Shown: positions 10,201-19,383 of the stretch, piece after piece
How the letters are laid out: the number at the start of each line of letters is the position of its first letter
How positions within the stretch are numbered: the first letter of the stretch is position 1
From: Anaeramoeba flamelloides
Lineage: Eukaryota > Metamonada > Anaeramoebidae
DNA: 64,000 nucleotides
Direction: 5' to 3'
Assembly: GCA_027625915.1 (NCBI GenBank)
Contig: JANTQA010000047.1
Coordinates: 14,508,001 to 14,572,000, forward strand
Position numbers and translations under genes: made by a program
The notes under the pieces: model-generated
What the model was told of the DNA's origin: nothing
The model's database searches: none
Seen by the model: only the letters and a program-made list of their open reading frames with translations

Positions 10201-12939
10201 GCAACGGTTTATGACTCAAATTGGTATAAAGTGTGGCATAGCTGGGCAAAAATAAATTATCAGTGTGTGACTGATTTCAAAAATATTATTCAAAATAAAA
10301 AAAAAATCCAATATTTCTTGATATGCTCAATTAAAGGATTTTTCAAATCCATTTCCCTAAGCCCAAAAAATTCTTCAATTCAAGATACTTTAAGGTTATT
10401 AAGTTTATGGTTTAGATATGGAAATTTAAAAATAATTAAGAAAATTATGAAAAGGCAATTTAACACTGTTTCAATTGATACGTGGCTACAGGTGATACCA
10501 CAATTGATAGCTCGGGTCCATACGCCCATTGCGTTGATTAGAAAATTATTAAAAAAATTATTTTTGGAAATTAGTAAAATCCATCCACAGGCATTAATTT
10601 ATCCACTGACAGTTGCTTACCAATCATTTAAAAAGGATAACAATGAAAATATTGATGAAACAGTTGATAATTATCAAGGTGTTCAAATATTAAATGAAAA
10701 GGGGAATTATTTCTTTGAAAAAAAGAATCAAAAATTTTCTGAACTAAAATCGTTTCAAAAATTTCAATTAAATAATTTAATAAATAATTCGATCAATACA
10801 AATTCTAATGAAAATAAATTAAATAGTAATATGTATAACGATAATATCGATAATATTAATGGCGACAATAATGATGATAATAATAATAATAATAATAATA
10901 ATAATATTGAAAATTTAAAAAAGAAAATTCAAATAGAAAATTTAAAAAAAAAGCAATTGAAAGAATTAAAAGAATTTAAAGAATTTCAAGAATTCAAAAA
11001 ATTTAAAAAGCATTTCAAAAAAGAAAAAAATAATTCAAAAATTAATCAAAAAAAAATTTATAAAAAATTTAAAAAGAAAAAATTTAATTTTAAAAATAAT
11101 ACGAGATATAATAACAAATATGTAAAATGTAAATATTGCAAAGGGTTAGGATGTAATAGATGCTTCCAAAATCAAAAATTTGAAAATTATTATCAGAACA
11201 AAAACAAAAAAAAAACAAGTGAAGCAAAAAAAATTATTGAAAAAATGAAATTAACTGTGCCAAATTTAGTTAAACAAGCACAAATAGTTTCAAAGGAATT
11301 AATTAGAGTGGCAATTTTATGGAACGAAATATGGTACCAAGCGTTCGAGGATACCTCGAGGATGTATTTTCGACATGGCAAGATTAATGAAATGTTGAGA
11401 ATCCTGGGACCCTTACATAAACGATTGAAAAAGGAAAACAAAACGAGAAATGAAAAGATCTTTTTAAAAAAATTTGGCCAACATTTAAAAGTAGGGTGGA
11501 CGCTTTGTAAAAAGTTTATCAAAACTGGCAATAAAAATAATCTGGAAAAGGCATGGAAATCTTACGTTATTGTTTTTAAGGCGCTGACTGACGAACTGCC
11601 AAGAATAAAATCTTTAAAATTGCACGAGGTGTCTAATTTATTGGAAAATGTTGAAAATTTGGAATTGGTAATACCAGGTACATATAAGCCTGGGCAAAAA
11701 ATTATTAAAATTGTTAAATTCCATCCTAATTTGGATGTTATTTCTTCAAAGCAAAGGCCTAGAAAATTGAAAATATTGGGAAACGACGCGAGAACTTACC
11801 AATTTTTATTAAAGGGTCATGAAGATCTAAGACAGGACGAAAGAGTAATGCAGTTGTTTAATTTGGTAAATACGCTGCTGAGTAATAACCCGGAAACTTC
11901 AAAGAGAAATCTGTCCATTCAACGATATGCAGTTGTCCCCTTGTCGCCAAACTCTGGTTTAATTGGCTGGGTGCCATTATCAGATACCCTGCACGACCTT
12001 ATTATCGAATACAGAAAGGCAAGAAAAATTATACCAAACATTGAATCCGTAAATTTGCAGCATTTGGCACCAGATTATGAAAAATTGCAGCCCTTGCAAA
12101 AGCTAGATACATTTAATCAAGTTTTGTCACAAATCAGTGGGAAAGATTTGGCGCAAATTTTATGGCTAAAATCTTCAAATTCGGAATCCTGGCTAGATAG
12201 AAGAACCAATTATACTCGATCACTCGCAGTAATGTCTATGGTTGGCTATATCCTAGGCTTGGGCGATAGACATCCCAGTAACTTGATGTTAAACAGACTG
12301 ACGGGGAAAATAATCCATATCGATTTTGGTGATTGCTTTGAAGTGGCAATGCATAGACAAAGGTTCCCTGAAAAAATTCCATTTCGGTTGACCAGAATGT
12401 TAATAAATGCAATGGAAATTTCTGGTATTGATGGTAACTTCAGATACACTAGCAGAAATGTAATGAAAGTTTTGAGAGAAAATAAAGAATCCCTAATGAC
12501 TATCTTGGAAGCATTTATTTTTGATCCTTTGGTTAACTGGAAACTAGGAATCGATGATAATTTAAATATTAACAACAACAATAATAATAACAACAACAAT
12601 AATAATAATCATAATAATCATAATCATAATAATAATCAAGATCTAGGTAATACTGAAAATAATAACCACATTAATAATCATTTTAATTTAATCAACCAAG
12701 ATTCCTCCTTATTAACAAAGGTGGATAATAAGAGTATATTGAATTTAGATATTTTTTACCAATCAATTAGCCAAAAGGCTTTAAATGTAATTAAAAGAAT
12801 TTCAAATAAATTGACCGGTAATGATTTCAGTAAAAATCATAAATTAGATGTTCAAAACCAAGTCGATAAAATAATACAGCAAGCTACTTCTCATGAAAAT
12901 CTATCACAATGTTATTTAGGTTGGTGCCCTTATTGGTAA
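4264..12939 (+). CDS. TOR: TOR (target of rapamycin) kinase, 5' end incomplete
   Basis: This is a PI3K-related protein kinase, the catalytic core of TOR complexes controlling growth. The first visible residues align with human mTOR near residue 265 (motif IHGSLLI), so roughly 260 N-terminal residues are absent. An in-frame TAA at 4258-4260 and an AATAAAAG acceptor suggest an upstream exon. Residues are numbered from 4267. HEAT repeats occupy about 1-1240, FAT starts near 1248 (SPSPSLRSC), and FRB lies near 2345-2440 (ELIRVAILWNEIWYQAFED, retaining the rapamycin-contact Ser and Trp). The kinase domain runs about 2500-2760, with GLGDRHPSNLML near 2664 and HIDFGD near 2683. FATC closes the protein, ending GWCPYW. 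Low-complexity Asn, His, Lys/Gln (about 1005-1035) and Ser/Asp (about 1838-1895) inserts enlarge it to about 2890 residues. A cysteine cluster lies at 2288-2299. The region is a single 8.7-kb exon. Confidence 0.97.
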   Translation, partial: GLLGNSTVEIHGSLLIIDQLFKNCKSFMLEKYDDVCKLLFLHKKTKQQIILKSLISLLPVVSKLSTNEFSKENLISTLKIFEQELKKDQKDQKYKELLYECLGELAINLRNSIKAHLNQIIQYIKLAIQNPKKKNYCLKSMLCLGKLSKAFGSELIPYLQISNILGICFSTGLSIILITTLQQISKYIPQLLPEIQDTLFMILKKTLTIENKNNNEVYSAFFELGFLTENKPFKQEEQDLKKIFIALKTIRTFNFQGYNILELLRGRVLPLLDQNHYKLKKESIITLSQLIYSIKINYNYQAKNYNKLPNNFTFSTKITKNSIIQVKKRYSNKIISEILDRLILLAVTDPNPEIRLIILNSFEENTLLDNFLSQSDLLKMLFIVLNDEVIDIQFLAISIIGRLTFSNPGIILPVLTNKLIYLLITLEYSNDLIIHEECTHLLSHLIQSSRRIVIPYFESIMEKLIFELYCSQDDNEIQNLISTHVLKSIGEIYEIVNEKISKYLDQVLPLIINSLQFTNFPQKRQVALHTLGQVIKSTSFVIEPYHEFPNLLSDLLKIYKNEEDIEIKREVLIVIGIIGALDPYKHKVNLNLIQLQGSIHSENQIKDLLFTITEKGFRQSNRLDIDIQNLELTNNKPESESEIINLNKIINSGNINNINNINNNSQIKKKKKSNINNKDNNLNNNINKIKKNLNMNENYNSNSNNNNQKLNQNLTKATISNPNILNKNNIFNKNENLLYFNFFNRKFQNNIFLLKAKRKKINLKKNRILVKIEQQYLQNQNLNNFENLENIVEIKDIKSFKNIEINSIFPEIGESLKNDYYPKISIYLILQSLNDPKLNSFHNLIINSLMIILSNIGRKNAIKYLNEIMPIYFKVLKNSGYQLKLFMIQQLSILIEIVKHDIKPFLPEVLELIYKISFEQYLLPEQLIILIEQLYKVLSTEFNQYLLNIIPILINGLNDNSINSNPHPNHHHHHQKRNDRRNSNVNKNSTYYNSYMNKNKTIKKKQKQKQKKKQKQKQKQKQMQKQKQKQKKKEKDNNKQINFNENSNKELKIQIQIQILNSFQLFGAILENHLPTIIPIMMKLFENKNTNLKLKLYILKTLRKLLKKIDFNIYQSNIIHPLLRTLKKNKNENLNNKIIKLFNKLLLNFGSDFLIFIPQINKIIQLNKKTNYQYLHVNKRILLNEPLLNIQQQYDNYHVRHFEKKKNTNETDLSKNLSIIENLKKLKVSVKSLQNAWGVTNVNTKEKWIVWLKNLNKELLRNSPSPSLRSCSKLANLYYPLAEKLFNAVFLSCWNELDQSLKNDLQINLEIALSSKNTPLYVIHALLKLAEFLEHVGSPLSINYNKLGQIAERVNSFALALHFQEIDFRKNPNNNKVLRSLITINNKIQQPESAYGILKYATNIHKVEIKEIWFEELKRWEDALELYKKNENKINNIQNNNGNNSISRRSSSNNNNNQNIDENKYNDDDNDNKNNNNNSQEEDEKYDEWFEKKLGKMRCLRALGEWDKLETLSQETWKIANLNQKIQMSEYAAKCAWHKGKWELMEKYISVFTHINDVEGLFLNAILALHQKKYNKALIFTEEARNFMSNTTVNLLNESYSQAYKDFVGYQQLYEITEVIQYINTQNKNKRRLIRKSWKNRLLGAQPNMNVWWDLLSIYSIVIPPKENYKIWLKFSKIVRKAGNHQLSRKFILDLLKDTQNQQKINFQKILQKKTKIKNNNIINININNNFITNNNNNNNNNNKNNNNNKENLILKKNEDYLNNFKFGINFLTSNPNVIYEYLKSLWRMNEKKLALKGFKYVLKTIPKGIILKKKKKFNHSKKLLHNNFNNNDDEHDSNSNSNSSYSSSSSDSSSDSSSDSSSGSSDSSSSSSSSSSSSSSSSSSSYASNSYSNSEPNSNFYLNGFNKYKKETIYEHFLIGKNNYRKIKRQTKKISKNKYWNNRLQSKFYRKYSEYKFKININQLDPVKLKKILNSFYKATVYDSNWYKVWHSWAKINYQCVTDFKNIIQNKKKIQYFLICSIKGFFKSISLSPKNSSIQDTLRLLSLWFRYGNLKIIKKIMKRQFNTVSIDTWLQVIPQLIARVHTPIALIRKLLKKLFLEISKIHPQALIYPLTVAYQSFKKDNNENIDETVDNYQGVQILNEKGNYFFEKKNQKFSELKSFQKFQLNNLINNSINTNSNENKLNSNMYNDNIDNINGDNNDDNNNNNNNNNIENLKKKIQIENLKKKQLKELKEFKEFQEFKKFKKHFKKEKNNSKINQKKIYKKFKKKKFNFKNNTRYNNKYVKCKYCKGLGCNRCFQNQKFENYYQNKNKKKTSEAKKIIEKMKLTVPNLVKQAQIVSKELIRVAILWNEIWYQAFEDTSRMYFRHGKINEMLRILGPLHKRLKKENKTRNEKIFLKKFGQHLKVGWTLCKKFIKTGNKNNLEKAWKSYVIVFKALTDELPRIKSLKLHEVSNLLENVENLELVIPGTYKPGQKIIKIVKFHPNLDVISSKQRPRKLKILGNDARTYQFLLKGHEDLRQDERVMQLFNLVNTLLSNNPETSKRNLSIQRYAVVPLSPNSGLIGWVPLSDTLHDLIIEYRKARKIIPNIESVNLQHLAPDYEKLQPLQKLDTFNQVLSQISGKDLAQILWLKSSNSESWLDRRTNYTRSLAVMSMVGYILGLGDRHPSNLMLNRLTGKIIHIDFGDCFEVAMHRQRFPEKIPFRLTRMLINAMEISGIDGNFRYTSRNVMKVLRENKESLMTILEAFIFDPLVNWKLGIDDNLNINNNNNNNNNNNNNHNNHNHNNNQDLGNTENNNHINNHFNLINQDSSLLTKVDNKSILNLDIFYQSISQKALNVIKRISNKLTGNDFSKNHKLDVQNQVDKIIQQATSHENLSQCYLGWCPYW
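7162..7380 (+). repeat. His and Lys/Gln low-complexity tract inside TOR
   Basis: A CAT/CAC run encodes five histidines. It is followed by AAGCAAAAGCAA-type hexamer repeats encoding alternating Lys and Gln. The tract lies within the HEAT region and is in frame, so it is a coding microsatellite and not a gene break. Confidence 0.85.
9770..9960 (+). repeat. Ser/Asp-rich coding microsatellite inside TOR FAT domain
   Basis: Repeats of TCT, TCC and TCA with GAT codons give a run of roughly 50 serines with interspersed aspartates. It is a pyrimidine-rich tract in an otherwise purine- and A/T-biased exon. The frame remains open across it. Confidence 0.85.
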
Positions 12940-13248
12940 AAATTTTTAATTTATATCAATATTAAAAGGGTTTTATTTCTTGTTTTGGTTTGGTATTTTA
13001 TTTTTTTTTATTTTTTTTATTTATTATTTGCTTATAAATAATAAAAGAATCGAATACAAAATCATTTTTCTCCGATAAAAAGAAATTTTTTTTATATAAA
13101 ATTTCATTGGAAATTGCAATATCTTCAGAATAAATTTTAATTTTAATTATTTAAAACCATAATTTTTTTTTAATTTACAATGAAATATACCCAATTTTAG
13201 TGAACGCTTTTATTTAAATTTAATTTTTCTAAATGATATATATATATA
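12940..13248. other. TOR 3' flank, AT-rich
   Basis: T-rich sequence follows the TAA stop, and AATAAAAG-type A-rich signals near 13035 could serve polyadenylation. No gene is seen. Confidence 0.35.
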
Positions 13249-13783
13249 TAAACCCCAATTAAAAATTTTTAACACACCAAAATTCGATTTGTGAAAAAAA
13301 AAACTTATTTAATCACTTCTCGAAGATTTACCCAATTAGAACCATTCATTAATTGAAATGTTAACACCTTTTTATAAATTACAATACTCACAAAACAAAA
13401 AATAAATAATTATCAATACAAATAAATCATGGGTGTGTTAAAAATTTTGGAGAGAGCAAAACAAAAAAATACATTAGTAAATTTGTTTAAATTCTATTAG
13501 GAATATTGATCGATCAAAAGGTTAGATACTACCAACTAATTTTATTTGAGTTCTTCTATTTTGAACAACTCAACTTTAACATAATATAAACCTTGTAGAA
13601 AAATTTTGATCCAACGAAGCAAATTAGGTAATTCAAACAATGAAATGAAAACAAAAACTAAAAGATGAAAAAATGATTTTCATATTTCACAAAAATCAAA
13701 ATTATCTCCAATTTCAATGAAATTGTATTGTTGTGATTGTTTGGAACGTTTTAGGTGTGTGGAAAAATTTGAATTTTAGTTTA
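13249..13783 (-). mobile_element. TA-flanked MITE, family 1, copy 1
   Basis: This 535-bp element starts TAAACCCCAATT and ends in GTTTA, in a TATATA context. It is inverted relative to copies at 17012, 43357 and 52558. Shared internal landmarks are the GATCGATCAA-type block and the conserved stretch around TACATTAGTAAATTTGTT. It has no coding capacity. Confidence 0.75.
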
Positions 13784-15693
13784 TATATCTTTTTTTTTAA
13801 TTAATTTTTTCAATAAAATATAAAAATAGTCAAAAAACAATTTTTTTTTAACTGGATATTTTATAATTATTTTTTTTAATAACAAAAAACATAAGATCAA
13901 GATTATAAATTATTTTTTAAACTTGTAAATATTTATTATTTTTCCACCTGCTGGCTTATAATTATCTACCCATTTTGTAGATTTTTTTTTTTTTTTTCTT
14001 TTATTACACAAATCTCAAAAATCAACTGGCCATCAATCGAAATAGAAACCAAATTACTAAATTTTATAATAAAAAGATTGAAGGAATCAGAACATCAAGA
14101 TGAAATTCACACCAATAAAAAATTGAAGTTTAGAATATTAATATATTAAATTGTAGAGTATATTTAGGTATGATAAAGTTTCTCTTTGATCTAAACAAAA
14201 TAGTTATTATATTAACAAGTTGAAGATTATTTCTCTTAGACTTGATAGTGCATTTATTAACTTTTAGAAGAATTTAAAAAAAAAAAAAAAAATGATTGAT
14301 AATGTTGAAATATATCCCTTTGTACCCCAAATATCCTATTTTACTTTGAAATAAAATTTTTAATTTAAATTCTTTGGAAAAGATTACAAGATATAGAATT
14401 TATGAAAATTTTGCTTAGAAAGAAAAATTTCGAATTAAAAATTTTTTAGTTACATAAAAAAATACCTTGAAAAAAAAATTTCAACATTGAAAAAATTTTT
14501 GTGCTTCTTGTTGATTTTATTATTTTTTCATCAAAACTTTGTCAAAAAAATTTGAAAATTTTGTTTACAAAATTTTGTCTACACATCAAAAACTTTTTAG
14601 TTTGAATGATTATAAACATCATTCTTTACTGAAAAATTTTTTGGGGACCTTGCACCTCAATATTGAGTAAAATGATTAATTAATAATTTATTCATTAAGA
14701 AAGATATTTTGGCATTTCATGGAAAAAACTTTTTATCTATTGGTTACCATTCAATAGTAATATCTATTTTTGATTCTAAATAATTTAAAAAGTTAAAAAA
14801 ATATGAATTAAATCTGGAAAAAAAAATAATATTTTTTTTAATTGTAAAATTTGGTATTTTTTTTCAACAAGATTTTTTTTCATTTAAATTCTTTGTCAAT
14901 AGTTAGAGTCAGATTAATATTTGATTTTTTTTTAATTGTTATTTTTTAATTTTTGACCATTTAAAATCTAGACATATAATAAAAAAAATTATTGAATTAT
15001 AGATCATAGATCAAAAATTATTTTAAAATAACTTGATTAATTTTGATTGAAAAATTCTATTTTAACAAAGATATTTTTCAAATTTTTTACTAAAAAAAAA
15101 AAAAAAAAAAATTTTTATTCTTGATTTCGAAAATTATTTTATTATCTTTAAATAATATTGAAAAGTTATTTATGGTTTTAAAAAAAACAAGTTCTTTATT
15201 TTCTCTATTAAAGAACTTTTTAATGATTCAATTCAAAGATATTAAAAAAAATTATTTTACATTTTTTTTTTTATGTAATTATTTTCTATTATTATAATTC
15301 AATTTTTACTTAATTATTCATATTAAAATTTTAATTTTGTCCTAAAGAAATAAATTTCATTTTTCTCTTGATTAAATATTTGTTGAAATTTTCAAAAATA
15401 AAAAATGAAAATTTTCAAGTTATATATATTTTTTTAAACAATTTTTTTTATTATAAAATTAACAACATTGTTTGATTATTATTATTTATAAATCAATTAA
15501 GTGGGCTTTGAATTACTACTATTATTATAATAAAAATTCTAACATCAAAATTTTAAAAATATTTTTGAAGAAATGAATAATTAATAAAATATCTCCAATA
15601 ATAAAAAATAATATTACAACATAATTACTTAATCATTAAACCACTATTACTTTTTATTATAATTCAAATATGGGTCTAAGATAAATAATAATA
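13784..15693. other. Non-coding AT-rich intergenic DNA
   Basis: Only homopolymers and A/T-rich sequence are visible between two inserted elements. No gene or RNA was recognised. Confidence 0.5.
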
Positions 15694-16394
15694 TAAACTC
15701 TGTTTCACTCAACCGGGCTGAAATTTTTTTAAAAAATATCAATTATTTTATATAATTGGCCTTTGAAGAACAAATAAGAAATAAACAGAATAATAAACAT
15801 CAAAGAATTGTTGATATATGTCTGAAAGAAAACTGATTAATCATAAATTTTCTTAAAAATTGAAAAACTCAAATTCTTATTTTCACTGTTTAGAAAGACG
15901 ACAATGTTCGTTTTGAACTTCTACTGGTATTTGAATAATAAATAAGAAACATTTTTCACTTCATTTTTCCAAACTTTTCTTTTACAAAGCAAGTCCCAAA
16001 CGAAGTGTGTTGGTATTTGTGGTCTCGATTTGAAAAAGGAGATGAAAATGAAGTGGAAAATTTTCACATTTATTAAACAAATATCAAAATCAAAGATCGA
16101 ATAGAATTGCAATAGAAATCAATATGATTTCTCAACAATCTTTACATGGTTTCAATAACCTTAGAATAAAACATTTTTACCAAGTGACTATTGATCTTGT
16201 AATAAAAAAATTTTTTGCAACTGAATGACATTTTAAAAAAAAATCGAAAAATAATTATGTGCAAAAATGTGAAAAAATGATTTTAATTTTGAAAATTTCC
16301 AAAATAAAATTTTTCTTCTAATATCTATACAAATCCTTTAAATGCATCTATTTCACTCATTACAACGGGTCCCCTTTGACTGAAAAATAGTTTA
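15694..16394 (-). mobile_element. 700-bp TIR element, family 3, copy a
   Basis: The left end is TAAACTCTGTTTCACTCAA and the right end is the complement of TAAACTATTTTTCAGTCAAA. It is the inverted relative of the copy at 39196-39903, and the two share nearly the whole interior, including CCAACACACTTCG and GTAGAAGTTCAAAACG blocks. It is non-coding, and the TA at both ends suits Tc1/mariner-type mobilisation. Confidence 0.8.
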
Positions 16395-16784
16395 TATTTG
16401 AACATCAATGTCATTTTAAATCTTTTATTTTCAACTGAATGAAATTTGAACAAATATGGGGTATTAAGGGATTTAAGATTTACTGAAAAAATAAGGATTA
16501 TTTTAGCCATTTTTTTTATATATGAAAAGTATGGAAAATTACTTTCAAACAAAAAAAATCAAAATTTTTTACTTCTGAAAGATTTTTAAATATAAACAAA
16601 AAAAAAAAAAATTATAAATTTAGATTTTGTATTTCAAAGTTTAATATTATACTATTATAAGGTTTAAAATAAAAGAATATAATTTTAAAATTTTAATTGT
16701 TATATTTTAGAATTTAATGTTTCTGTTGGGCAAATCATCTTTTCTGGGTTTTCAATAGATCATATTTTTATAAATTGATATAAA

Positions 16785-16985
16785 TAAACTAAATTTCATA
16801 ATAAATTTCCTAATTTTTTTAATACTTTTTTTTATTATATTTTTAGATGAAAAAGAAATATTTCTAGTGTATATAACTGAATATTAAAATCGTACTTTTT
16901 TTATTTTCATTTATTTATTCAATTTATAAAAATATTTATTATTAAAATTTGATTTTAAATTCGCTAATGATATAGAAATGGGGTT
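16785..16985 (+). mobile_element. Partial repeat starting TAAACTAAATTTCATAATAAAT
   Basis: About 200 bp are shared with 57800-58310. Both copies start with the same 22 bp and both contain GAATATTAAAATC further in. It ends in a GGGGTTTATATA string resembling the right end of family 1 elements. It is non-coding. Confidence 0.55.
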
Positions 16986-17011
16986 TATATATATATATTT
17001 ATATATATATA

Positions 17012-17541
17012 TAAACTAGATTCCAAAAATTTGGACACAGTTTAAACAGTTGAAAGAACATCATTATTGCAATTTAAATTCAACTTTGAAATAATTTTGA
17101 TTTTACAAACTATTTCATTTTTTGTCTTTTTGTTTTGTTTTCATTTCCTTTTTTGCAGTTACTAAATCTGTTCCGTTGGATCTGAAAATTTTTTTAGATG
17201 GTTGATAGAAGGTTAGTGTTGAGCTTGTTAAATTGAGAAATAACATACAATTGGTAGATGGTATCTAAACATTTGATCGATCAACAGATGTTGGTGAAAT
17301 TTCAACTAATTTACCAATACATTTTTTGTTCCGCTCGTTTCATTATTTTGACACACCTGTTATTATTTTTGAGTTTTATATTTTTTTTCTTTTATTTGGA
17401 TTTAAATGATTACTAATTAAAACATTAATACAGGGTAACTTAAATGTTGTTTTATATTAGGTTTGGAAAAATATAATAAATTGGGTTTTATTTTGCCGAT
17501 TTTTGATTTTAGATGTGTCCAAATTTTTGGAATGGGGTTTA
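17012..17541 (+). mobile_element. TA-flanked MITE, family 1, copy 2
   Basis: This 530-bp element has inverted ends TAAACTAGATTCCAAAAATT and a right end GGAATGGGGTTTA, in a TATA context. The first 27 bp match the reverse complement of the last 27 at all but a few positions. The interior contains GATCGATCAACA and TTGGTGAAATTTCAAC, shared with the other copies. Confidence 0.85.
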
Positions 17542-19383
17542 TATATACTCCAAATCTAGAATATATTCAATAATACATTTTATCAAGTTGTTTGTTGAAG
17601 TGAAAGACGAAACTCTTATTCAAATCATTTTTTTCTTCTCTATAATTTTATTCTCACATTAAAATCAAAAAGTTTTGAAAAAATCAAAAAAAAAATCTAT
17701 TTGGTTGTGAGTTCGGTATATTCCTTTGAAAAATTTCAGAAATGTAACAAAAGAGAGAAACCCTAATCTTCATTTTTGTTTTTTCTCATTATCAAAAATA
17801 TTCTACAAGATATATGTTAAAAAAAAACAATAAATTTGAAAAAATAAAAATATATTCTTTTTTTCTATTGTTAATGATTAAAAATAACATTTATAGTTGT
17901 TCCAATCATATTGTTAAATTGTTTCAATATCAAATTATGATGTTGATATAGATTTTTATAAAGTTGAATATAAGAATCAGAAAGTTCAAATTGAAAATAT
18001 TTTTTCAGAAATAAGTCGATATGAATATAATCTTCTGATGTGATCGAAAAAAAAATCATTTTTTTCAGAGTAAATTTTATGTGGTTTCTGATTGAATTTT
18101 CTATTTTTAGAGTCGTTTAGGGTTCTGAAAATTTATTTTTTGAAAATCAGAAAAAATTCTTGAATTTTGGATTATTTATCAATTTTTTTTTCAATATGAG
18201 TTTAATTATTCTAAGATTCAAGTTTCTAAAAATCTATATCAACAACCTATATTTGATATTGAAATAATTTCATGGTGGCTTTGGAAAGACTGGAAACCAA
18301 CTTTAAATGAAAATTACATTCTTTTTTTTATCCTGGAATGTATTTTATTTTTTTATTAATATATCTAAAATCACAAAAACCAAATGAAAAAATATGAAAA
18401 AGATGATAACTTTTCCATTTTTCACTCAAAATTATTCTTTACTCTTTGAAATTAATCAAAAAATATCCAAATTAATTTAACCAGTTAATTTTCTAAAGCG
18501 TAATGGAACTCTCCTATAAGCGATTACTAAGCCAAAACTCAATGACTAACAAGTTAAAGAATAATCTTGGCTGCAAATATTTTTTTTTAAGTTAATCATA
18601 ACACCCATTCCTCAATTCGAATCAAGACATTCATATTCATAATATGATCCTTTTCAATACAATATAAAAATAACATAATATACCAAATAATATAAAATAG
18701 TCTTGAAAATAAAACCGATGGAAGTTTGTGTTGAAACAATCTTCTTTTTTTGTTGGCTTTACTTATTCAAGAAATGATCTTGATATTTACAAACCAAAAA
18801 AATAATCACGAATACAAACAATTCTACCCAATCACTATTATACTTAAATCTTCTCAACTTGAATGGTTATTGTTCAGCCGAACCCATTTTAATTAAGAAA
18901 ATGATTGAATTGGTACTTTAAGGTATCTGTACAAGTATAAAATCAAAAATTATTAAAAAAATAATAAGTTATTCATTTTATCTTGAAATTCCTTTTACAA
19001 ATTTGAATTTGGCTTCAAAATTCTTTTTCCCTTATAACTGCAACAGTAAAGAGAACCAGGTTATAAATGAACACCACAAGAGAATAAAATCGATGATTTG
19101 TATCTGTGATCTTACTAAATTTGTTTTATAATTTTTTGTTTTAGGTTTCTCTCTTGTTCTGTAAACTCATATACCTAATAAAGAAGGATTCAATAAACAA
19201 AAATTGAAATCAAACCAAAATTTTATTCAAAGTAAAATTTAACAAACTGATATTTGTAAAAAATCAAGAAAACAATACTTTTAAACCTTTTTTTCAAAAT
19301 AAAATGTTCTAATGCAAATCAAACAAGTACAATATAAATTTGTCATTTTTTTATTTTTTCTCAACATAAACTTTTTTCAAAGA
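17542..19383. other. Intergenic AT-rich region upstream of the SR gene
   Basis: No gene is recognised. The final 200 bp form the presumed promoter and 5' leader of the SR factor gene, but no distinct motif stands out against the A/T background. Confidence 0.4.

Noticed and set aside
16325-16552. 75-residue minus-strand frame
   Set aside because: It overlaps the end of a family 3 element and has no coding character.
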